From Janthinobacterium psychrotolerans (lineage in GTDB: Bacteria > Pseudomonadota > Gammaproteobacteria > Burkholderiales > Burkholderiaceae_D), in contig NZ_LOCQ01000061.1 of NCBI RefSeq assembly GCF_001677885.1, positions 1 through 64,000 on the forward strand: a stretch of DNA of 64,000 bases, given 5' to 3'. The notes under the pieces were generated by a model. It saw only the letters and a list, made by a program, of their open reading frames with translations, did no database searches and had not been told where the DNA came from. Position numbers and translations under genes: made by a program. Shown here piece after piece: positions 44,477 through 52,204 of the stretch; positions within the stretch are counted from its first letter, which is position 1; each line of letters starts with the position of its first letter.

Positions 44477-46225
44477 ATGCAAACACCACACTCAACTCCT
44501 CCCGCCGCCAATGGCGCCAGCACGCTGATCGACAACCTGCTGGCGCTCGGCGTCGACACCGTCTTCGGCTATCCGGGCGGCGCCGTGCTGCCGCTGTACG
44601 ATGCGCTGCACGCCGAGGCGCGCCTGCGCCATGTGCTGGTGCGCCATGAACAGGCGGCCGTCCACGCGGCCGAAGGCTATGCGCGCAGCACCGGCCGGCC
44701 CGGCGTGGTCTTCGTCACCTCCGGCCCCGGCATGAGCAACACCACCACCGGCCTGCTCGACGCGCTGTGCGACTCCATCCCCGTGATCTGCATCAGCGGC
44801 CAGGTGGCGACCACGGCGATCGGTACCAACGCCTTCCAGGAGTGCGATGCGCTCGGTATTTCTCGCCCCGTTACCAAATGGAACCGGCAGATCCGCGCGG
44901 CCAGCGAAGTGGCTGCGGTGGTGCAGGAAGCGTACAGGCAATCCACGCAGGGCCGGCCCGGACCCGTGCTGATCGATTTCCCGAAAGACCTGCAGCTGGC
45001 ACAGGTGACACCCGTGCCCTTGCCGCCAGTGGTCACGACCCCGCCGCGCCTGCCCGGCATGGCCGACCTGGAAGCGGCGGCGCGGCTGATCGCCGGCGCG
45101 CAGCGCCCCGTGTTCTATGGCGGTGGCGGCCTGGTCAATTCCGGCCAGGCCGCCTGCGCGCATTTTCAGGCGCTGGTCGACCTGGCCGGCGCGCCCTGTA
45201 CATTGACCCTGCTGGGCCTGGGCGCCTATCCCGCGTCCAGCCCGCGCTTTCTCGGCATGCTGGGCATGCATGGCACGCTGGAAGCGAACCTGGCCATGCA
45301 CCACGCGGATCTGATCGTCTGTGTTGGCGCGCGTTTCGACGACCGGGTCACGGGCAGGCTGGACGCCTTCTGCCCCGGCGCGAAAATCATCCATGTCGAT
45401 ATCGACCCGGCCTCCATCGGCAAGGTGGTACGCGCCGATGTGGCCCTGCGCGGCGACTGCGCGCCGGTGCTGGCGGCGCTGCTGGCACTGCTGCGCGGAC
45501 GCGCCCTGCCCGGACTGGCGCCATGGTGGCAGCGCATCAGCACCTGGCGCGCGCAGCAGTCGCTGGCGTTTGACGACACTGCGGACGTGATTGCGCCACA
45601 GGCCCTGATGCAGCGCTTGCAGGCGGCGCTGGAAGGGGTCGACACGATCGTGGCCACCGATGTCGGCCAGCACCAGATGTGGGCCGCCCAGCACTTGCGC
45701 TTTGAAAAGCCCGGCCGCTGGCTCACCTCGGGCGGCGCCGGCACCATGGGTTATGGCTTGCCGGCCGCCATCGGCGCGCAGATCGCCCATCCTGGCAAAC
45801 GCGTGGTCTGCGTCAGCGGCGACGCGTCGATTCTGATGAATATCCAGGAACTGGCCACCGCCGTGCAGCACCACCTGCCGGTCAAGGTAGTGCTGTCGAA
45901 CAATGGCTACATGGGCATGGTGCGCCAGTGGCAGGAGCTGATCCACGGCGGGCGCTACAGCCACAGCTACACGGAGGCGCTGCCCGACTTTGTCGCCCTG
46001 GCGCGCGCGTTCGGCTGGCAGGCCCGCATGGTGGAAAAGCGTGAAGAACTCGACGCGGCGCTGGCCGAGTGCATGGCCGCCCCCGGCCCGTATTTCCTCG
46101 ATGTGCGCGTGCATGGCGAAGAGAACTGCTTTCCCATGATGGCGCCCGGTGCGGGGCATCATGAGATTACCTTGTCCAAGGGGCGTATATACACGCAAGA
46201 GCGTGGGTCGGGTAGGTCGGGTTAG
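44477..46225 (+). CDS. ilvB: Acetolactate synthase large subunit
   Basis: A 582-residue ThDP-dependent enzyme that joins two pyruvates, or pyruvate and 2-oxobutyrate, in the first common step of valine, leucine and isoleucine synthesis. The catalytic Glu58 is in [16 protein letters not shown]. The ThDP motif starts at G448-D449 ([12 protein letters not shown]) and closes with VVLSNN. No regulatory small subunit (ilvN/ilvH) lies next to it. The last codons and the stop are formed by a REP-like repeat. AAGG lies a few bases before the ATG. Divergent from an Lrp-type regulator. Confidence 0.93.
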   Translation: MQTPHSTPPAANGASTLIDNLLALGVDTVFGYPGGAVLPLYDALHAEARLRHVLVRHEQAAVHAAEGYARSTGRPGVVFVTSGPGMSNTTTGLLDALCDSIPVICISGQVATTAIGTNAFQECDALGISRPVTKWNRQIRAASEVAAVVQEAYRQSTQGRPGPVLIDFPKDLQLAQVTPVPLPPVVTTPPRLPGMADLEAAARLIAGAQRPVFYGGGGLVNSGQAACAHFQALVDLAGAPCTLTLLGLGAYPASSPRFLGMLGMHGTLEANLAMHHADLIVCVGARFDDRVTGRLDAFCPGAKIIHVDIDPASIGKVVRADVALRGDCAPVLAALLALLRGRALPGLAPWWQRISTWRAQQSLAFDDTADVIAPQALMQRLQAALEGVDTIVATDVGQHQMWAAQHLRFEKPGRWLTSGGAGTMGYGLPAAIGAQIAHPGKRVVCVSGDASILMNIQELATAVQHHLPVKVVLSNNGYMGMVRQWQELIHGGRYSHSYTEALPDFVALARAFGWQARMVEKREELDAALAECMAAPGPYFLDVRVHGEENCFPMMAPGAGHHEITLSKGRIYTQERGSGRSG

Positions 46226-46305
46226 GCCGCAGGCCGTAACCCGACAACATTGTTGACGCCCGTGGTGTTGTCGGGTTACGCGCTTGCGCGCTAACCCGAC
46301 CTACG
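46212..46305. repeat. REP-like palindromic pair, locus 3
   Basis: Two inverted units, gtaggtcgggttag...taacccgacaac (46212-46250) and gttgtcgggtta...taacccgacctacg (46266-46305), separated by attgttgac.... The cores match loci at 10146 and 39571. The left edge supplies the end of ilvB and the right edge the stop of the AraC gene. Confidence 0.8.
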
Positions 46306-47158
46306 CCCAAATCCGGTAGATCCAGTAACTTTCGTCATCGCGGCTGGCGCGCGCCAGTTCCGTCGGGCTCAGGCCCGTGATCTGCCGCGTCTCGCGGCAC
46401 AGATGGGCCTGGTCGGCATAGCCGCCATGGGCGGCGATATCGGACCAGGACACTTTACCTTGCAGCATGGCGTCGCGCTCGTCGAGAAACAGCTGCTCGG
46501 CGCGGCGCATGCGGTGCAGGGTGCGCATCGGCTGGCCGGCCCAGGTCTTGATGCGGCGCTCGATATTGCGCGCGCCGCTGGCCAGGCCGCTGGACGCCGC
46601 CTGCACGCCCAGGCGCCGCACCCAGTCGTGGACGGCGCTGGCCGGATGGTCGTCCTGCTGGCGCGCCACCTGCCAGCGCGGCGCAAGAAAACCCTCCACC
46701 AGCGCCACGCGCGCTTCATCGCCGGGCGCGGCCAGCACAGCCTGCGACAACGATTGCCATTCGGCGTCGAACAGCGCGTCGAACGGGCGGAACTGATCCA
46801 GCAGCGGCGCCATCGCCACGCCGGTCAGCGCATGCAGCGCGGCCGGATAAAACATCACGATGAATGAGTGCACGGGCCCGGGATTGTAGCTGACCAGCGG
46901 ATACGAACGGGGGCCGCCGAACAGGGCCGGCGGCATGCGCACATCCAGCGCGTTCAACCCCGGCGCGGCCGCTTCCAGCTCGCCCGAGATGGTCCAGGCG
47001 ATGCTGCACATGGGCGCGGCCGGGAAGCGGTTCAGCCGCTGCGCCGGCGGCAACGGCGCGCAGCCGGTGGTGTCGCGCACGAGAAAGGCGCGCACGCAGG
47101 AAGCGAGCGCCAGGCGCGGTGCGATCAGGCGCGTGACAGGAGTGGCATCGGCAGGCAT
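46301..47158 (-). CDS. AraC family transcriptional regulator
   Basis: A 285-residue regulator. The C-terminal helix-turn-helix pair spans about 195-270 (WSDIAAHGGYADQAHLCRET with ITGLSPTEL following); the N-terminal ligand part (GGPRSYPLVSYNPGPVHSFI) resembles the DUF6597-type sensor found in some AraC proteins. The start at 47158 is chosen because it matches the family start better than upstream options. It is divergent from the cytochrome P450 gene 114 bp away, and probably controls it. Confidence 0.88.
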   Translation of the reverse strand: MPADATPVTRLIAPRLALASCVRAFLVRDTTGCAPLPPAQRLNRFPAAPMCSIAWTISGELEAAAPGLNALDVRMPPALFGGPRSYPLVSYNPGPVHSFIVMFYPAALHALTGVAMAPLLDQFRPFDALFDAEWQSLSQAVLAAPGDEARVALVEGFLAPRWQVARQQDDHPASAVHDWVRRLGVQAASSGLASGARNIERRIKTWAGQPMRTLHRMRRAEQLFLDERDAMLQGKVSWSDIAAHGGYADQAHLCRETRQITGLSPTELARASRDDESYWIYRIWA

Positions 47159-47272
47159 GACAGCGATTGTAGCGAGAAACGATGACCGCCGGGTGATGTC
47201 GTATACGTTCAAGACTGGCGCCAGCATGCGCGCTACAGTCATGCCATTATTCGCCGTTCAACGGAGTTTGCC

Positions 47273-48727
47273 ATGCCGCCACTCGATCACACTGCCGCGC
47301 CTGATGTCCCCGCCGTTCCAAGCACCCTGCGCCAGATCCGCCACTTGCCGGGGCCATTCGCCCTGCCCGTGCTGGGCAACAGCTTCCAGTTAAAACTGCA
47401 TCGCATCCACCGCGACGTGGAAGGCTGGGTACGCCACTATGGCCCCTTCATGCGCGCCTGGTTCGGCCGCACCCTGGTGCTGGTGGTGGCCGACAGTGAA
47501 GCGGTATCGGCCATCCTGCGCGACCGGCCCGACGGCTTCCGGCGGCCGCTGTCGAGCTATATCGTGTCCGAGGAAATGGGCGGCATTCCCGGCCTGTTCC
47601 TGGCCGAAGGCAGCGAATGGCGCAACCAGCGCCGCATGGTGATGGCCGGCATGGCCCCAGGCGCCATCAAGGCCTACTTTCCGTCGCTGGTAACGGTGGC
47701 GCAGCGCCTGCAGCGGCGCTGGCAGGAGTCGGCACGGCAAGGCGCCGCCATCGGCCTCGATGGCGATCTGAAACGCTATACGGTCGACATTATCGCGGGG
47801 CTGGCCTTCGGCACCGAGGTCAATACCCTGGAAGCGGGCGAGGACGTGATCCAGCGCCATATGGATGCGATTCTGCCGGCCGTGGCAAGGCGCAGCCTGT
47901 CGATGCTGCCCTACTGGCGCTACTTCAAATTGCCGGCCGACAAGCGCCTGGACCGCGACGTGGCGGCGCTCGACGTTGCCGTATCAAGTCTGGTGCGCCA
48001 GGCCCGCACGCGCCTGGAACAGGAGCCGGCGCGCCGCCTGCGCCCGCCCAATCTATTGGAGGCCATGATCGCCGCCGCCGACGAGAAAAACAGCGGCGTC
48101 GACGACCGCGCCGTGGCCGGCAATGTGCTGACCATGCTGCTGGCCGGCGAAGACACGACGGCCAATACGATTTCCTGGATGATTTATCTGCTGCAACGCA
48201 ACCCGCACACTCTGGCCCGGGCGCGCGAGGAAGTGCGCACCCTGGCGCCCGATGTGGCCGGCTTTACCATCGAGCAGATGGACCGCCTGGCGTACCTGGG
48301 CGCCTGCGCCAGCGAAGCGATGCGCTTGAAGCCGGTGGCGCCGTTTTTGCCGCTCGAAGCCTTGCGCGACACCGTGGTGGGCGACGTGGCCGTGCCGGCC
48401 GGCAGCGTGGTGTGGTGCGTGCTGCGCCACGATACGCTGTCCGATGCGCATTTTCCCGATGCGCAGGCCTTCAAGCCCGAGCGCTGGCTGGAGGCTGGCC
48501 AGGAAGAGGTGAATAACAAGCGCGCCGCCATGCCCTTCGGTTCCGGCCTGCGCACCTGCCCCGGCCGCTATCTGGCGCTGCTGGAAATCAAGATCGCCAT
48601 GGCCATGCTGCTGGGCAGTTTCGATATCGCCGGCGTCGACACGCCCGATGGCGGCGAGGCGCAGGAACTGATGGGCTTTGTGATGTCGCCGGTGGGATTG
48701 TCGCTGCGGCTGGCGCCGCCGCGGTGA
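47273..48727 (+). CDS. Cytochrome P450
   Basis: A 484-residue cytochrome P450. The heme-ligand loop FGSGLRTCPGRY places the axial Cys at 429. The I-helix oxygen-activating motif is AGEDTTANT, and the K-helix ExxR is EAMR. No membrane anchor, so it is soluble and needs an external ferredoxin/reductase pair, which is not encoded nearby. It would hydroxylate a lipid or natural product. An AraC regulator faces it divergently; a MazG-like gene follows 33 bp after. Confidence 0.94.
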   Translation: MPPLDHTAAPDVPAVPSTLRQIRHLPGPFALPVLGNSFQLKLHRIHRDVEGWVRHYGPFMRAWFGRTLVLVVADSEAVSAILRDRPDGFRRPLSSYIVSEEMGGIPGLFLAEGSEWRNQRRMVMAGMAPGAIKAYFPSLVTVAQRLQRRWQESARQGAAIGLDGDLKRYTVDIIAGLAFGTEVNTLEAGEDVIQRHMDAILPAVARRSLSMLPYWRYFKLPADKRLDRDVAALDVAVSSLVRQARTRLEQEPARRLRPPNLLEAMIAAADEKNSGVDDRAVAGNVLTMLLAGEDTTANTISWMIYLLQRNPHTLARAREEVRTLAPDVAGFTIEQMDRLAYLGACASEAMRLKPVAPFLPLEALRDTVVGDVAVPAGSVVWCVLRHDTLSDAHFPDAQAFKPERWLEAGQEEVNNKRAAMPFGSGLRTCPGRYLALLEIKIAMAMLLGSFDIAGVDTPDGGEAQELMGFVMSPVGLSLRLAPPR

Positions 48728-48760
48728 TACCATCGGCTTTTATTTCACCTTGTTCACACC

Positions 48761-49111
48761 ATGAATGACAGCCTGCAAGACATCCGTGCACGCCTGGCCG
48801 CCTTTGCGCAAGAGCGCGACTGGGACCAGTTCCATACGCCGAAAAACCTGGCCATGGCGCTGTCGGTGGAAGTGGCCGAACTGGTCGAGCACTACCAGTG
48901 GCTGCCGACCGGCGCGGACATGGAACTGGACGACGCCAAACGCGCCGGCATCCGCCACGAGCTGGCCGACGTGCTGATGTACCTGGTGCGCCTGGCCGAC
49001 AAGAGCGGCGTCGACCTGCATGCGGCCGTGCTGGAAAAGATGGTCTTGAACGCCGAGAAATATCCGGTGGAACAGGTGCGTGGCGACGCGCGCAAATACT
49101 CCGACTACTGA
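48761..49111 (+). CDS. MazG-like nucleotide pyrophosphohydrolase (dCTPase type)
   Basis: A 116-residue all-alpha NTP pyrophosphohydrolase. The metal-binding ExxE...ExxD motif is split between LSVEVAELVEHYQW (about 35-48) and RHELADVLMYLVRLAD (about 66-81). Small single-domain proteins of this kind (RS21-C6/DCTPP1 type) clear non-canonical or excess dNTPs. It follows the P450 gene by 33 bp; it has its own good start context, so a shared transcript is possible but not certain. Confidence 0.9.
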   Translation: MNDSLQDIRARLAAFAQERDWDQFHTPKNLAMALSVEVAELVEHYQWLPTGADMELDDAKRAGIRHELADVLMYLVRLADKSGVDLHAAVLEKMVLNAEKYPVEQVRGDARKYSDY

Positions 49112-49162
49112 TCGCGCTTCACCCGTGCGTGGCCGATGCGCGAAACGGCGTAGCATGGTGTC

Positions 49163-49951
49163 ATGCGTATTCTTACTTCCCTGCTCCTGATCTCGCTGCT
49201 GCCCTGCGTGCCGGCCGTGGCGCAAACGGCCCCCGTACCGACCGTCAAGGTGGACGCCACGCGCGACCCGGTCGACAAGTCCTACCGCAAGATGATGCAG
49301 GGCGTGGACCGCTTCGAGCGCGACCATGCGCTGGCGCCGCAGGCCAGCCTGCGTTTCCGGCTGCTGCCACGCCAGCCCGGCGTCGACATGCAGGGCGTCA
49401 AATTGCGCATTGCCGGCGACACCGTCAGCGTGCCGCTGCCCCTGTCTGAGGACAATAGCTTTGCCCCGGTGCGCAACGCGCAGGCGCTGCGCGAAGACGC
49501 GGTGCTGATCGCCAACCGCAAGGCCACCACCATGAGCTGGCGCGCCCAGGTCATCACGCCAGGCTTGCCGCCGGGTACGCGGCGCCTGGGCGACCTGCGC
49601 CTGGAATGCCGCGCCGGCATGGATTCGGGCCTGATCTCGAACGATCCGGCCATTATTTCATGGCTGTCGAGCATGCTGTACAGCACCGACAAGGTCTGCT
49701 CCGAGCCGGACGGCAACTACCTGTTCTTTACCGACCGCCCGCTGCTGGGCGTGACCCTGGTGCACGGCGAGCGCCGCCTGGCCCTGCCCTTCAAGATGCT
49801 GTATGCCGGCGGCGAACAGACCCCGGCGTCATTGCCCTACTGCGACTGCCAGGTGCTGCTCGACCGCACCTACTACGCGCCGCTATGGGACAAAAGCTGG
49901 CCCGACGATACCTTGCTGGAGTTCGACTATATGGACGAGGTCGCGCCATGA
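49163..49951 (+). CDS. Secreted protein of unknown function
   Basis: A 262-residue protein with a signal peptide (MRILTSLLLISLLPCVPAVA). The mature part is mostly beta with helices, containing RFRLLPRQPGVDMQGVKLRI and a Cys-rich segment (LECRAGMD, KVCSEPDG, YCDCQVLL) that may form disulfides. The overlap with the next gene is ATGA (four bases), so the two are translationally coupled. No family was recognised; a role in envelope maintenance is possible from the neighbouring OmlA-type lipoprotein. Confidence 0.75.
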   Translation: MRILTSLLLISLLPCVPAVAQTAPVPTVKVDATRDPVDKSYRKMMQGVDRFERDHALAPQASLRFRLLPRQPGVDMQGVKLRIAGDTVSVPLPLSEDNSFAPVRNAQALREDAVLIANRKATTMSWRAQVITPGLPPGTRRLGDLRLECRAGMDSGLISNDPAIISWLSSMLYSTDKVCSEPDGNYLFFTDRPLLGVTLVHGERRLALPFKMLYAGGEQTPASLPYCDCQVLLDRTYYAPLWDKSWPDDTLLEFDYMDEVAP

Positions 49952-50256
49952 AGTGGCTGGTGATTCCCCTGCTGCTGTCGCTGGCCGCCTGCTCCGGCAC
50001 GCGCGCCCTGCAGGCCAGCAAATCCGTGCCGCAAGCCACCCTGGAGCAAACCGTGCAGGTGGGCAGCAGCACCCGCGAACAGGTGCGTTCGGCGCTCGGC
50101 GAGAGCACCTCGATACGTTTCGATAGCGGCAATGAAGTGTGGATGTACACCTACCCGGACGGCTCGCCGGGAGGCGGCGAGTACATCATCCTGTTCGGCC
50201 AGGATGGCGTGGTGAAAAAGGTGCGGCGAGGCGAGGTGTACCAGCTGAAGAAATAG
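49948..50256 (+). CDS. SmpA/OmlA (BamE-like) lipoprotein
   Basis: A 102-residue lipoprotein. The lipobox is LAAC with Cys about 15 (MKWLVIPLLLSLAACSG). The mature domain has the SmpA/OmlA pattern: VGSSTREQVRSALGEST, then a paired-strand part (EVWMYTYPDGSPGGGEYIIL). True BamE has the same fold, but this copy lies outside the usual bam context. It is coupled to the upstream secreted protein by an ATGA overlap, so the pair may act together in the periplasm. Confidence 0.83.
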   Translation: MKWLVIPLLLSLAACSGTRALQASKSVPQATLEQTVQVGSSTREQVRSALGESTSIRFDSGNEVWMYTYPDGSPGGGEYIILFGQDGVVKKVRRGEVYQLKK

Positions 50257-50274
50257 CCTGGCTGCTCGCCTGGC

Positions 50275-51900
50275 TTATTTGACAAGCGCCCGCACCGCCA
50301 CGCCACTGGCCCGGCGCCTCGGCGACGGCTTCAACTTGAACACAAACATCGACTTGGCCACGCTGTCGGTACGCTGCGCCAAATTGGTCGCTGCGGCCGC
50401 CGCCTGCTCGACCAGCGCGGCATTTTGCTGGGTGATGCCGTCCATATGGATCACGGCCTGGTTGACCTGGCCGATGCCCTGGTTCTGCTCGCGCGTGGTC
50501 GACGAGATTTCGTCCATCACTTCCGTCACCCTGGCAACCGAGGCGATCACGTCTTTCATGGTGGCGCCGGCATTGCTGGTCAGTACGGTGCCGGCATTGA
50601 CGGTGGCGATCGAATGGTCGATCAGGTGCTTGACTTCCCTGGCGGCGGTGGCCGAACGCTGGGCCAGGCTGCGCACTTCGCCGGCCACCACCGCAAAGCC
50701 ACGGCCGTGTTCACCGGCGCGGGCCGCTTCGACGGCGGCATTGAGGGCCAGGATATTGGTCTGGAAGGCGATGCCGTCGATCAGGCCGATAATGTCGAGA
50801 ATCTTGCGCGAGGAGCCGCTGATTTCATCCATGGTGCTGACCACTTCGGTGACGATGGTGCCGCCCTTGGCCGCCACTGCGGAAGCCTGCAGCGCCAGGT
50901 CGTTGGCGGTTGCCACGTGATCGGCGCTGCTTTGTACGGTCGAGGTCAGCTCTTCCATGCTGGCCGCCGTCTGCTCCAGGCTGGACGCCTGCGATTCGGT
51001 GCGGCTGGACAAGTCCATATTGCCGGTCGCGATCTCGGCCGTGGTCACGCGGATATCCTCGAAATTGGCGCGCACGTCGCCGATGATGCTGTGCAGATTG
51101 ATATTGGTCTGGCGCAAGGCCGCCATCAGCTGGCCCATGTCGTCGTCGCGCACCTTGTCGATAGTGCCCGTCAGGTCGCCGCCGGCCATCTTGCGCGCCA
51201 CCATCACCGCCTCGCCCAAGGGCTGCACCACCGAGTTGTGCAGATACGCCCAGAACACCAGCATGATCACCGAGGCCGTGGCGGCCAGCGCGATCAGCCA
51301 GCCGCGCGTGGCTGCATGGGTGTCGCTGTCGATATTCCAGACGGCGCCGCCCAGCACGGCCATGGACAGGCAGAAAAAGACGGCGTTGACCGCCATGCCC
51401 TGCGACAAGCTCGGCTGGCTCAGCGCTTTCAGCGCGGTGCCCAGCCCCTGGCCCACCACACGGCCATTGCGGATCGCCAGTTTGGCCTGGTTGCCGTCCT
51501 TGAAACCTTTGTACAGCGCCGCCGCTTCGGCCACCTGCTCGCGCGTGGGCTTGGTGCGCACCGACATATAGCCGACCGGACGGCCGTTTTCGATCACCGG
51601 CGTGATATTGGCCAGCACCCAGTAATAGTCGCCGTTCTTGCAGCGGTTCTTGACCATGCCGGTCCACGGCATGCCGCTCTGGATGGTGCGCCACAGGTCG
51701 ACGAAGGCTTCGGCCGGCATATCGGGGTGGCGCAGGATATTCTGCGGCGCACCGAGCAATTCTGATTCGGAAAAGCCGCTGACTTCAATAAAATACTGAT
51801 TGGCATAATTAATGTTTCCCTGCAAATCCGTGGTGGAAACAATCGTCATGCCATCATTTAAAATGGTTTCCGTCTGCGTGACCGGCATATTCAAGCGCAT
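50275..51900 (-). CDS. PAS-containing chemoreceptor (Aer-like)
   Basis: A 541-residue energy-taxis type receptor. The N-terminal PAS domain (about 10-115) holds NINYANQYFIEVSGFSESEL, FVDLWRTIQSGMPWTGMVKN and GDYYWVLANITPV, the Aer/FAD-binding pattern. Two membrane spans lie near 170-215 (MAVNAVFFCLSMAVLGGAV, LIALAATASVIMLVFWAYL), then HAMP, then the signalling domain ([18 protein letters not shown]). AAGGAG precedes the start at 51900. It senses redox or oxygen status through the PAS cofactor and signals CheA. No pentapeptide tether. Confidence 0.93.
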   Translation of the reverse strand: MRLNMPVTQTETILNDGMTIVSTTDLQGNINYANQYFIEVSGFSESELLGAPQNILRHPDMPAEAFVDLWRTIQSGMPWTGMVKNRCKNGDYYWVLANITPVIENGRPVGYMSVRTKPTREQVAEAAALYKGFKDGNQAKLAIRNGRVVGQGLGTALKALSQPSLSQGMAVNAVFFCLSMAVLGGAVWNIDSDTHAATRGWLIALAATASVIMLVFWAYLHNSVVQPLGEAVMVARKMAGGDLTGTIDKVRDDDMGQLMAALRQTNINLHSIIGDVRANFEDIRVTTAEIATGNMDLSSRTESQASSLEQTAASMEELTSTVQSSADHVATANDLALQASAVAAKGGTIVTEVVSTMDEISGSSRKILDIIGLIDGIAFQTNILALNAAVEAARAGEHGRGFAVVAGEVRSLAQRSATAAREVKHLIDHSIATVNAGTVLTSNAGATMKDVIASVARVTEVMDEISSTTREQNQGIGQVNQAVIHMDGITQQNAALVEQAAAAATNLAQRTDSVAKSMFVFKLKPSPRRRASGVAVRALVK

Positions 51901-52156
51901 TCTCGTCTCCTTGTTTTTTAAATAGCATGGCTAAATTATAAAAACAATATACCACATCAAGGCTGGCGGCCATACTGGCGGGGCAGCTTTGACACCAGCA
52001 AAGGAATAATATAAAAACATATCAATTAGTATTTTATATTTTCTTTTATTTAATACGATTTATTTATTAACATACAAAATATTTTCGGCCGCCATTCAAA
52101 TCATCGGCAAAAAGCCTTATTCAACACAAGACAAATGGATGTTCCCGGCAGACGAC
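51901..52156. other. A+T-rich intergenic region before the Aer-like gene
   Basis: About 250 bp with very high A+T between 52000 and 52085. No reading frame. It holds the promoter and ribosome site of the Aer-like gene; a sharp A+T-rich stretch of this kind is a usual place for H-NS-type (MvaT/Bv3F) binding, but nothing specific is visible. Confidence 0.5.
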
Positions 52157-52178
52157 AAAAAGGCGCCCGAAGGCGCCT
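52157..52178 (-). terminator. Intrinsic terminator of the DEAD-box gene
   Basis: On the minus strand aggcgcc-ttcg-ggcgcct forms a perfect seven-pair hairpin with a stable TTCG loop, followed by TTTT. It lies 27 bp after the helicase stop. Confidence 0.8.
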
Positions 52179-52204
52179 CTGGTCACTGCAGGAGCAATGT
52201 GGAA

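Noticed and set aside
44492..46198. 568-codon minus-strand frame opposite ilvB
   Set aside because: ilvB is unmistakable and the antisense translation is His/Gln/Arg-rich without motifs.
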